Position numbers and translations under genes: made by a program. Below, one piece after another: positions 47,944 to 55,481 of a DNA stretch of 64,000 nucleotides. Source of the stretch: Enterobacter hormaechei subsp. xiangfangensis (GTDB taxonomy: Bacteria > Pseudomonadota > Gammaproteobacteria > Enterobacterales > Enterobacteriaceae). The stretch covers positions 3,720,001 to 3,784,000 of the forward strand of contig NZ_CP017183.1 of the NCBI RefSeq assembly GCF_001729785.1. The letters run 5' to 3'. Positions within the stretch are counted from its first letter, which is position 1; each line of letters opens with the position of its first letter. The notes beneath the pieces are model-generated. The model saw only the letters and a list, made by a program, of their open reading frames with translations, was not told the DNA's origin and ran no database searches.

Positions 47944-48408
47944 ATGCAACATCAGGATGCACTCCAACGTAAATTGCCGGAGCGGATCTTCCATGCCGTC
48001 TGTTTTGAAGGCATTGCTACGGCGATCCTCGCCCCGACGGCCGCGTGGCTAATGCAGCGCTCGGTGGTTGAAATGGGGGGTCTCACCATAATTCTGGCGA
48101 CCACGGCAATGCTCTGGAACATTATCTATAACTTTGGCTTCGACCGTTTCTGGCCCGTCCAGCGGGTGAAGCGCACGGCGAAAGTGCGCGCCCTGCATGC
48201 GCTGGGTTTTGAATGCGGTTTTATTGTGATTGGCGTAACCATCGTTGCCGCCGTGCTGGGCGTGACGCTGCTCCAGGCCTTTACGCTGGAAATTGGTTTC
48301 TTCCTGTTCTTCCTGCCGTACACCATGCTCTACAACTGGGCGTACGACACCCTGCGGGAGAAAATCATCAAGCGCCGCCAGCAACGCCGCGCCCTGGCAA
48401 GCGAATAA
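47944..48408 (+). CDS. PACE-family multidrug efflux protein (AceI type)
   Basis: The 154-residue four-helix protein has two bacterial transmembrane-pair domains. The PACE motif RxxHxxxFE appears twice: RIFHAVCFEG (residues 14-23) and RALHALGFECG. Conserved acidic E22 is where AceI has its essential glutamate. PACE pumps export biocides such as chlorhexidine and short-chain diamines. A divergent LysR gene supports that role. Substrate here is not known. Confidence 0.88.
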   Translation: MQHQDALQRKLPERIFHAVCFEGIATAILAPTAAWLMQRSVVEMGGLTIILATTAMLWNIIYNFGFDRFWPVQRVKRTAKVRALHALGFECGFIVIGVTIVAAVLGVTLLQAFTLEIGFFLFFLPYTMLYNWAYDTLREKIIKRRQQRRALASE

Positions 48409-48414
48409 CCTTCC

Positions 48415-48435
48415 GGCCGGAGACCTGCTCCGGCC
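48415..48435. other. GC-rich hairpin after the PACE gene
   Basis: GGCCGGAG, ACCTG, CTCCGGCC is a perfect eight-pair stem without a T run, so it is more likely an mRNA 3'-end structure than a standard terminator. Confidence 0.6.
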
Positions 48436-48523
48436 CACCCCTGCGAAGCAACGGCGACCTCAACGCATAATTATGGTAAATTGCACTCCTTTTTGTTCGT
48501 TTTATAGTTGATACGTTGCTCTA

Positions 48524-49753
48524 ATGTCGAAAATTTGGTCAAAAGAAGAGACTCTCTGGAGTTTCGCCCTCTACGGCACTGCCGTGGGCGCAGGAACCCT
48601 GTTCTTGCCCATTCAGCTCGGCTCTGCTGGCGCGATTGTCCTGCTGATCACCGCCCTTGTGGCGTATCCCTTAACCTACTGGCCGCATAAAGCGCTGGCG
48701 CAATTTATTCTGTCGTCGAAGACGAAAGGCAACGAAGGGATCACTGGTGCCGTTTCCCATTACTACGGCAAAAAGATCGGCAACCTCATTACCACGCTCT
48801 ATTTTGTGGCTTTCTTTGTGGTGGTTCTGATTTACGCGGTGGCGATAACTAACTCACTCACTGAACAGCTGGCGAAACGGATGACGGTGGATACCGGCAT
48901 GCGGATGCTGGTGAGTTTTGGCGTGGTGCTGATTCTGAATCTGATCTTCCTGATGGGGCGGCACATCACCATTAAGGTGATGGGTTTCCTTGTTTTTCCG
49001 CTGATCGCCTATTTCCTGTTTGTCTCGCTGTATCTGACGGGCAGCTGGCAGCCGTCGCTTCTGACGAGCCAGATGGCCTTCGACCAGCATACGTTGCACC
49101 AGGTGTGGATTTCGATCCCGGTGATGGTTTTCGCTTTTAGCCATACTCCGATCATCTCGACTTTCGCCGTGGACCGTCGCGAGAAATACGGTGAAGAGGC
49201 GATGGGTAAATGCAAAAAAATCATGAAAGTGGCGTATCTGATCATCTGCCTCAGCGTGCTGTTCTTTGTGTTCAGCTGCCTGCTTTCGATTCCACCGTCG
49301 TATATCGTGGCGGCAAAAGAGGAAGGGGTGACGATCCTGTCCGCGCTGTCGATGATGCCTTCGTCCCCGGCATGGCTGGGCATTTCCGGCATTATCGTGG
49401 CAATTATAGCGATGTCGAAATCGTTCCTCGGCACCTATTTTGGCGTGATTGAAGGGGCAACGGAAATTGTGAAATCGTCTCTGAATCAGGTGGGTGTGAA
49501 AAAAAGTCGCGCCTTTAACCGCGCGGTTTCGATTCTCGGCGTGTCGCTGATTACCTTTGCGGTCTGCTGCATCAACCCGAATGCGATCTCGATGATTTAC
49601 GCCATCAGCGGTCCGCTTATCGCCATGATCCTGTTCATCATGCCGACGCTGTCGACGTACCTGATCCCGTCGTTAAAACCGTACCGCTCCATCGGTAACC
49701 TGCTGACGCTGATTGTGGGTGTGCTGTGTGTGTCGGTGATGTTTGTCGGTTGA
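48524..49753 (+). CDS. yqeG: YqeG, HAAAP-family amino-acid transporter
   Basis: The 409-residue inner membrane protein belongs to the SdaC/TdcC/YhaO hydroxy and aromatic amino acid permease family, with eleven hydrophobic segments and the conserved N-terminal TLWSFALYGTAVGAGTLFLPI. Same length as E. coli YqeG, and in the same order relative to yqeF. A serine or related substrate is suspected from family. Confidence 0.94.
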   Translation: MSKIWSKEETLWSFALYGTAVGAGTLFLPIQLGSAGAIVLLITALVAYPLTYWPHKALAQFILSSKTKGNEGITGAVSHYYGKKIGNLITTLYFVAFFVVVLIYAVAITNSLTEQLAKRMTVDTGMRMLVSFGVVLILNLIFLMGRHITIKVMGFLVFPLIAYFLFVSLYLTGSWQPSLLTSQMAFDQHTLHQVWISIPVMVFAFSHTPIISTFAVDRREKYGEEAMGKCKKIMKVAYLIICLSVLFFVFSCLLSIPPSYIVAAKEEGVTILSALSMMPSSPAWLGISGIIVAIIAMSKSFLGTYFGVIEGATEIVKSSLNQVGVKKSRAFNRAVSILGVSLITFAVCCINPNAISMIYAISGPLIAMILFIMPTLSTYLIPSLKPYRSIGNLLTLIVGVLCVSVMFVG

Positions 49754-49760
49754 GTGTGCT

Positions 49761-49779
49761 GCCCGGCGCAATGCCGGGC
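49761..49779. terminator. Hairpin between yqeG and yjdJ
   Basis: GCCCGGC, GCAAT, GCCGGGC is followed by ATCTGTTTTA; a weak terminator for yqeG, and possibly for yjdJ from the other strand. Confidence 0.55.
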
Positions 49780-49786
49780 ATCTGTT

Positions 49787-50059
49787 TTACGCCCGAATAT
49801 CGTCATACTCCCGCGTATTATCAAACTCATGCTTCGCAAACGGACACAGCGGGATAATTTTACGGTTCTCCCCGCGCATCTTCTCTACCACCTTCGCCAC
49901 CAGCTGTTTACCCACACCCTGCCCTTTCAGGCTTGGATCTACATCGGTGTGCTCAATGATGCTCAGATGCTCGCCGGTTGGGACAAAGACAATCTCCGCT
50001 ACCTGATTGCCTTCGGCGTCGTTGACGTAAAACTTGTTATGGCCTTCAAGAATTTCCAT
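49787..50059 (-). CDS. yjdJ: YjdJ-like GNAT-fold small acetyltransferase
   Basis: The 90-residue protein is a minimal GNAT-like (GCN5_N-type) domain: [21 protein letters not shown] is the acetyl-CoA loop and [17 protein letters not shown] the C-terminus, matching YjdJ. It follows yjdI by 10 bases. In E. coli the pair lies elsewhere, so the pair is at a new locus here. Target unknown. Confidence 0.88.
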   Translation of the reverse strand: MEILEGHNKFYVNDAEGNQVAEIVFVPTGEHLSIIEHTDVDPSLKGQGVGKQLVAKVVEKMRGENRKIIPLCPFAKHEFDNTREYDDIRA

Positions 50060-50069
50060 GGTTCCTCAC

Positions 50070-50300
50070 TTATTTTTGGCGGTACTTCAGCGCACCGCTC
50101 GGGCAGGTATCAATTACGCGCACAACCGTTTCTGCATCTACTTCATCCGGCGCGATCCATGGTTTACGCTTCAGGTCGAACAGCGCCGCGCTGCCGCGCA
50201 CGCAGTTGCCCGAGTGTTTGCAGATCCCGGTATTGAAGTAAACATCAATTTTCTCACCGGTGTAGGCCCGGTACCCCGCATCCAGTAGCTCCTGATCCAT
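50070..50300 (-). CDS. yjdI: YjdI-like Fe-S (Fer4_19) protein
   Basis: The 76-residue protein has the cysteine pattern GICKHSGNCVRG and DTCPSGALKY, consistent with a [4Fe-4S]-type mono-cluster domain of the divergent Fer4_19 family. It forms a pair with yjdJ. The ATG at 50300 has AGAGGC upstream. Role unknown; possibly a redox or modification partner of YjdJ. Confidence 0.87.
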   Translation of the reverse strand: MDQELLDAGYRAYTGEKIDVYFNTGICKHSGNCVRGSAALFDLKRKPWIAPDEVDAETVVRVIDTCPSGALKYRQK

Positions 50301-50753
50301 GATATTGCCTCTGTAATTATTGTGGTGACAAAAGAAGCATACCCTCAGCCGATCCGCCTGACCACGTCAAAAACGAGGTTTGGCCACCCTCTTTTCAACA
50401 CGTTATTTCGCCAGACACTTAAGATTATTCCGAATACAGAAGCACCCGTTGCGACGATATATTTTTGCGTTGTGTCAACTCTTGTAATAATTCACGCCAC
50501 GTTCACATTAGGATTATTAGCTAAGCGAACTCCCAACATCCAGATTTATTTCTCCCTAACCAGTGGATTTACCGTCCGTTTTTAAAGTTCGTAACGAAGC
50601 GGTATTTCCTGAACACCTGCAAAACTACCGCAAAACAACCCAGACATGAAATTTGACTCTTCTCACATAACGTCTAATGTTAATTCCTGAACGACAACTG
50701 ATACGAATTACTTATCGTATCTCCTGACATAAACGCAACATGAGGGTTGATAT
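50301..50753. promoter_or_regulatory. 453-base region before the yciGFE-katN genes; inverted repeat near the start
   Basis: No gene is supported. GATACGA-8-TCGTATC (50700-50721) is a perfect 7-pair inverted repeat 32 bases before the yciG ATG; it could be an operator or a 5' UTR hairpin. I see no clear sigma-S promoter but did not exclude one. Confidence 0.5.
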
Positions 50754-50942
50754 ATGGCAGAGCAACATCGTGGTGGTTCCGGTAATTTCGCTGAAGACCG
50801 TGAAAAGGCATCAGAAGCTGGACGTAAAGGCGGCCAGCACAGCGGCGGTAATTTCAAAAACGATCCGCAACGCGCATCTGAAGCGGGTAAGAAAGGGGGC
50901 CAGAACAGTCACGGCGGAGGCCGTAAATCTGATAACTCCTGA
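50754..50942 (+). CDS. yciG: YciG-like KGG-repeat stress protein
   Basis: The 62-residue protein MAEQHRGGSGNFAEDREKAS has two KGG repeats (EAGRKGGQHSGGNF and EAGKKGGQNSHGG) of the Con-10/YciG family. It is very hydrophilic and likely unstructured, a small protein found in sigma-S-controlled stress responses and in yciGFE with the ferritin-like pair. GAGGG precedes the ATG. A 90-base gap with a CTGCG/CGCAG hairpin separates it from yciF. Confidence 0.92.
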   Translation: MAEQHRGGSGNFAEDREKASEAGRKGGQHSGGNFKNDPQRASEAGKKGGQNSHGGGRKSDNS

Positions 50943-51032
50943 TCTTATTTAAAGCTCTTATAAATATACCGAGAGCATGCTGCGGGCCCGTCGGCTCGCA
51001 GTACCTTCCCTTTATTTCACTGGAGCGAAAAT

Positions 51033-51530
51033 ATGAATATGAAAACTGTTGAAGATGTATTTATTCACCTGTTATCCGACACCTACAGCGCTGAGAAGCA
51101 GCTGACCCGCGCTCTAAGCAAGTTAGCTCGCGCCGCATCCAGCGAGAAGTTGAGTGCCGCGTTCACGGCCCACCTCGAAGAGACTCAGGGACAAATCGAG
51201 CGTATCGATCAGATTATTGAGCAGGAATCCGGCCTCAAACTGAAGCGCATGAAATGCGTTGCGATGGAAGGCTTAATTGAAGAAGCCAACGAAGTTATTG
51301 AGAGCACTGAAAAAAATGAAGTGCGTGACGCTGCATTAATTGCCGCAGCACAAAAAGTCGAGCATTACGAGATTGCCAGCTACGGCACCCTGGCCACCCT
51401 GGCTGAACAATTAGGCTATAAAAAAGCCGTTAAACTTCTTGCCGAAACGCTGGAAGAAGAAAAAGAAACCGATCTCAAATTAACCGATCTGGCTGTCGGC
51501 AATATTAATCAAAAAGCCCAGAAAGGATAA
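51033..51530 (+). CDS. yciF: YciF, DUF892 ferritin-like protein
   Basis: The 165-residue four-helix-bundle protein starts MNMKTVEDVFIHLLSDTYSAEKQL and has metal-like positions in HLEETQGQIERID, ALIAAAQKVEHYEIASYGT and EETLEEEKETDLKL. The pattern of E and H residues matches the DUF892 di-iron-like family. yciGFE is a known stress-induced unit. Function is not firm. Confidence 0.93.
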   Translation: MNMKTVEDVFIHLLSDTYSAEKQLTRALSKLARAASSEKLSAAFTAHLEETQGQIERIDQIIEQESGLKLKRMKCVAMEGLIEEANEVIESTEKNEVRDAALIAAAQKVEHYEIASYGTLATLAEQLGYKKAVKLLAETLEEEKETDLKLTDLAVGNINQKAQKG

Positions 51531-51592
51531 ATATTAATTTGATGAGCATCAGCAACAAAAATTAACCAGATAATAAATCACAGGAGTTAATT

Positions 51593-52099
51593 ATGAATCA
51601 TGTAGAACACTACCATGATTGGCTACGCGATGCCCATGCGATGGAAAAGCAAGCCGAATCCATGCTGGAATCTATGGCCAGCCGTATTAATAATTATCCC
51701 GACTTACGTGCACGAATTGAACAACACGTTAATGAGACTAAACACCAAATTACCGTGCTGGAAGAAATTCTCGACCGCAATGATATTTCCCGTTCGGTCA
51801 TAAAAGATTCCATGAGCAAAATGGCGGCGCTCGGCCAGTCCATTGGCGGCATGTTCCCTTCCGACGAAATTGTTAAAGGCTCCATCAGCGGCTACGTTTT
51901 TGAGCAGTTTGAAATTGCCTGCTACACCTCTCTGCTGGCTGCGGCCAAACAAGCGGGCGATACCGCCTCCATTCCTGCCATTGAGTCCATTCTGGAAGAA
52001 GAGCGCCAGATGGCTGACTGGCTGCTCCAGCATATTCCACAGACGACGGAACAGTTCCTGCTGCGCTCCGATGCGGACGGTGTTGAAGCGAAAAAATAA
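51593..52099 (+). CDS. yciE: YciE, DUF892 ferritin-like protein
   Basis: The 168-residue paralogue of YciF has MNHVEHYHDWLRDAHAMEKQAE and EQHVNETKHQI and EQFEIACYTSLLAAA. It follows yciF by 62 bases and precedes katN by 17 bases. Together with katN the set looks like the Salmonella stationary-phase yciGFE-katN operon, where katN is sigma-S dependent. Confidence 0.93.
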   Translation: MNHVEHYHDWLRDAHAMEKQAESMLESMASRINNYPDLRARIEQHVNETKHQITVLEEILDRNDISRSVIKDSMSKMAALGQSIGGMFPSDEIVKGSISGYVFEQFEIACYTSLLAAAKQAGDTASIPAIESILEEERQMADWLLQHIPQTTEQFLLRSDADGVEAKK

Positions 52100-52116
52100 C
52101 GAAAGAGGGAGAAACT

Positions 52117-52989
52117 ATGTTTCGACACGTAAAACAGCTGCAATACACGGTACGCGTAGCCGAACCGAATCCGGGCCTGGCCAATCTTCTGCTTGAGCAG
52201 TTTGGCGGGCCACAGGGCGAACTTGCCGCGGCATGTCGTTACTTTACGCAAGGATTGAGCGACGACGATCCCGGTCGTAAAGATATGCTGATGGATATCG
52301 CGACCGAGGAATTAAGTCACCTGGAAATTATCGGCACCCTGGTGGGTATGCTGAATAAGGGTGCGAAAGGTGAACTGGCGGAAGGCGTTGAAAATGAAGC
52401 GGAATTGTACCGCTCCATGACCGAGAACGGCAACGACAGTCATATCACCTCCCTGCTCTACGGCGGTGGTACTCCACTGACCAACTCCGGGGGCGTACCA
52501 TGGACGGCGGCGTATGTGGATACTATTGGCGAGCCCACCGCCGATCTGCGCTCTAACATTGCGGCCGAGGCGCGCGCCAAAATTATCTACGAACGGCTTA
52601 TTAACGTAACGGACGATCCGGGTGTTAAAGATGCGCTGGCGTTTTTAATGACGCGTGAGGCAGCACACCAGCTCTCGTTTGAGAAGGCGCTCCAGTCGAT
52701 CCGTAACAATTTCCCACCGGGTAAATTGCCACCAATCGAAGAGTACACCAACAAGTACTACAATATGTCTGAGGGGGGAGAAGTTCGCGGCAGCTGGAAC
52801 AGCGATAAGCACTTCGACTACGTGGAATCTCCTCAGCCAGCGGTCGATGGCGGTGACGGCGGCGCAAGCGTAACGCTCACGACAGAGCAGGAAACGCTGG
52901 TCAAAGCGATGTGCGCACGTACGAAATCCGACCCTAACGCCGATCCGCTTACCGGTGCCGAGCTTGGCGCAGGTAAGAAAAAACCGTAA
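52117..52989 (+). CDS. katN: KatN, manganese catalase (non-haem)
   Basis: Manganese catalase breaks down hydrogen peroxide with a di-manganese site. Ligand candidates are E35 (GPQGELAAACRYF), E65 and H68 (ATEELSHLE), E151 (SNIAAEARAKI) and H184 (REAAHQLSF). 290 residues, similar to Salmonella KatN. It lies 17 bases past yciE. Downstream a hairpin with no T run separates it from cioA. Confidence 0.95.
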   Translation: MFRHVKQLQYTVRVAEPNPGLANLLLEQFGGPQGELAAACRYFTQGLSDDDPGRKDMLMDIATEELSHLEIIGTLVGMLNKGAKGELAEGVENEAELYRSMTENGNDSHITSLLYGGGTPLTNSGGVPWTAAYVDTIGEPTADLRSNIAAEARAKIIYERLINVTDDPGVKDALAFLMTREAAHQLSFEKALQSIRNNFPPGKLPPIEEYTNKYYNMSEGGEVRGSWNSDKHFDYVESPQPAVDGGDGGASVTLTTEQETLVKAMCARTKSDPNADPLTGAELGAGKKKP

Positions 52990-52995
52990 CCGGTT

Positions 52996-53024
52996 TTGCC
53001 AGGCAGCCTGAGGCTGTCTGGCAA
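52996..53024 (+). other. Long hairpin between katN and cioA
   Basis: TTGCCAGGCAGCC, TGA, GGCTGTCTGGCAA is a 13-pair stem with one G-U and a three-base loop. There is no U run, so it may be an RNA-processing or partial stop signal in a katN-cioAB transcript. Confidence 0.6.
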
Positions 53025-53059
53025 TGCCTTGTGCGCTATCAGTTCCAGAGGTACGGAGC

Positions 53060-54463
53060 ATGTTCGAGCTTGATGCGTTTCATCTGGCCAGGATACAGTT
53101 CGCCTTTACCGTCTCTTTTCATATTCTCTTCCCGGCGATCACCATCGGGCTTGCGAGCTATCTGGTGGTTCTCGAAGGCATGTGGCTTCGCACAAAAAAT
53201 AATGTCTGGCGCTCGCTATACCATTTCTGGCTAAAAATTTTCGCCGTCAACTTTGGTATGGGCGTGGTTTCCGGGCTGGTGATGGCTTACCAGTTTGGGA
53301 CTAACTGGAGCGGCTTTTCCCAGTTCGCGGGCAGCATAACCGGCCCTTTGCTCACCTATGAAGTCTTAACCGCCTTCTTCCTGGAAGCCGGTTTCTTAGG
53401 CGTGATGCTGTTCGGCTGGAACAAGGTTGGCCCCGGCCTGCACTTCTTTGCCACCTGCATGGTGGCGCTGGGCACGCTGATGTCCACCTTCTGGATCCTC
53501 GCCTCTAACAGCTGGATGCACACCCCGCAGGGCTTCAGTATTCAGAACGGTCAGGTCATTCCCGAAGACTGGCTGGCCATTATCTTTAACCCCTCATTCC
53601 CTTACCGCCTGATCCATATGTCCATCGCCGCCTTCCTGTGCAGCGCCTTGTTTGTGGGCGCGTCCGGGGCATGGCATCTGCTGCGCGGTAACGATACGCC
53701 CGCGATCCGCAAGATGTTCTCCATGGCCATGTGGATGGCGCTGCTGGTCGCGCCCATTCAGGCCGTGGTTGGTGATATGCACGGGCTGAATACGCTTGAG
53801 CACCAGCCTGCCAAAATCGCCGCGATTGAAGGCCACTGGGAAAACCCGCCCGGCGAGGCCACCCCGCTGCTGTTGTTTGGCGTACCGGATATGGAAGAGG
53901 AACGCACCAAATACGGGCTTGAAATTCCCGCGCTCGGCAGCCTGATCCTGACGCACAGCCTGGATAAACAGGTCCCGGCGCTGAAGGATTTCCCGAAAGA
54001 GGACCGCCCTAACTCGCTCATCGTCTTCTGGTCCTTCCGCATTATGGTCGGCATGGGGCTGCTGATGATTACCCTTGGCGTACTGAGCGTCTGGCTGCGC
54101 TATCGCCGTCGACTCTATCACTCACGGCCATTCCACTGGTTTGCCCTCTGTATGGGGCCTGCCGGATTACTCGCGCTGCTCGCCGGGTGGGTCACCACCG
54201 AAGTGGGCCGCCAGCCGTGGGTCGTTTACGGCTATCTGCGCACGATAGATGCGGTGTCTCTGCACAGCACGTTGCAGATGAGCATCAGCCTGCTGGCCTT
54301 TATCGTGGTCTACTGTTCGGTATTTGGCGTGGGATATGTGTATCTCGCCCGGTTGATTAAAAAAGGTCCGCAGCCTGTGGGCACGCTAACGTCTAATACA
54401 TCGGGCACCCCTGCCCGTCCGCTGTCCGCCGCCGAGTCTGTTCCGGAAGAGGAGAAGATCTGA
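53060..54463 (+). CDS. cioA: Cytochrome bd-type quinol oxidase subunit I, CioA-like
   Basis: This 467-residue subunit I of a bd-type terminal oxidase has H21 (b595 ligand in SFHILFPAITIG), GRQPWVVYGYLRT and short Q-loop sequence typical of the CioA/cyanide-insensitive type. Nine membrane segments are visible. The start at 53060 follows GTACGGAG; the upstream frame to 53024 has no signal. The stop overlaps the cioB ATG (TGATG), so both are coupled. It would provide respiration under low oxygen, nitric oxide or peroxide stress. Confidence 0.92.
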   Translation: MFELDAFHLARIQFAFTVSFHILFPAITIGLASYLVVLEGMWLRTKNNVWRSLYHFWLKIFAVNFGMGVVSGLVMAYQFGTNWSGFSQFAGSITGPLLTYEVLTAFFLEAGFLGVMLFGWNKVGPGLHFFATCMVALGTLMSTFWILASNSWMHTPQGFSIQNGQVIPEDWLAIIFNPSFPYRLIHMSIAAFLCSALFVGASGAWHLLRGNDTPAIRKMFSMAMWMALLVAPIQAVVGDMHGLNTLEHQPAKIAAIEGHWENPPGEATPLLLFGVPDMEEERTKYGLEIPALGSLILTHSLDKQVPALKDFPKEDRPNSLIVFWSFRIMVGMGLLMITLGVLSVWLRYRRRLYHSRPFHWFALCMGPAGLLALLAGWVTTEVGRQPWVVYGYLRTIDAVSLHSTLQMSISLLAFIVVYCSVFGVGYVYLARLIKKGPQPVGTLTSNTSGTPARPLSAAESVPEEEKI

Positions 54464-55473
54464 TGGGCGTCGATATCCCGGTCATCTGGTTTGCCATTAT
54501 TGTCTTCGCCACGCTGATGTACATCATCATGGACGGTTTCGATCTCGGTATCGGCATGCTGTTCAGCTTTGTGGGTGATGCCAAAGAGCGCGACGTGATG
54601 GTGAACAGCGTTGCCCCGGTCTGGGACGGAAATGAAACCTGGCTGGTTCTCGGCGGCGCAGGGTTGTTCGGCGCGTTTCCGCTGGCCTACGCGGTAATAA
54701 TCGATGCCCTGACCATCCCGCTGACGGCCATGCTGATCGGGCTTATTTTCCGCGGCGTGGCATTTGAGTTTCGCTTTAAGGCGACCCCTTCCCACCGCAA
54801 ATTCTGGGACTATTCTTTTGCTGGCGGTTCCCTGCTCGCAACCTTCAGCCAGGGGATCGTGGTTGGCGCGATGATCAACGGCTTTGACGTGGAAGGGCGT
54901 CGCTTTGTGGGCTCCTCGCTGGACTGGTTCACCCCGTTTAACCTGTTCTGCGGGCTGGGCTTAATTGTCGCCTATACCCTGCTGGCCACCACGTGGCTGA
55001 TCATGAAAAGCGAAGGCGCGCTGCAAAACCGGATGCGCGAGCTGACCCGCCACGTTCTGCTGGCGCTGATTGCCGTCATTGCGGTGGTAAGTATCTGGAC
55101 CCCGCTCGGCTGGCAGTTTGTCGCCGAACGCTGGTTTACTCTGCCTAACTTCTTCTGGTTCCTGCCGGTTCCGGTTCTTGTGGCGGTATTCAGCCTGTGG
55201 ATCTGGCGGCTGACGCGTAATCCCGACAGCCATGCCCGTCCGTTCCTGTTAACGCTGGGCCTGATCTTCCTCGGCTTTAGCGGCCTGGGCATCAGCCTGT
55301 GGCCACACATAATTCCGCCGCACATCACCTTGTGGGAAGCCGCCGCGCCGCCTGCCAGCCAGCTGTTTATGCTGATCGGCACGCTGTTAATCATCCCGGT
55401 GATCCTGGTTTATACCGCCTGGAGCTATTACGTCTTCCGGGGCAAAGTGTCTGATACCGAAGGTTATCACTAA
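54463..55473 (+). CDS. cioB: Cytochrome bd-type quinol oxidase subunit II, CioB-like
   Basis: The 336-residue subunit II has the typical N-terminus MGVDIPVIWFAIIVFATLMYIIMDGFD (given as its halves) with the GFDLGIGML motif and GNETWLV. It overlaps cioA by one base. No small CydX-like protein gene is seen between cioB and the GH13 gene (8-base gap). Confidence 0.93.
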   Translation: MGVDIPVIWFAIIVFATLMYIIMDGFDLGIGMLFSFVGDAKERDVMVNSVAPVWDGNETWLVLGGAGLFGAFPLAYAVIIDALTIPLTAMLIGLIFRGVAFEFRFKATPSHRKFWDYSFAGGSLLATFSQGIVVGAMINGFDVEGRRFVGSSLDWFTPFNLFCGLGLIVAYTLLATTWLIMKSEGALQNRMRELTRHVLLALIAVIAVVSIWTPLGWQFVAERWFTLPNFFWFLPVPVLVAVFSLWIWRLTRNPDSHARPFLLTLGLIFLGFSGLGISLWPHIIPPHITLWEAAAPPASQLFMLIGTLLIIPVILVYTAWSYYVFRGKVSDTEGYH

Positions 55474-55481
55474 GGATTACT

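Noticed and set aside
53024..53059. Earlier start for cioA at 53024
   Set aside because: The extra residues MPCALSVPEVRS are not family-like and overlap the hairpin; the ATG at 53060 has a better ribosome site.
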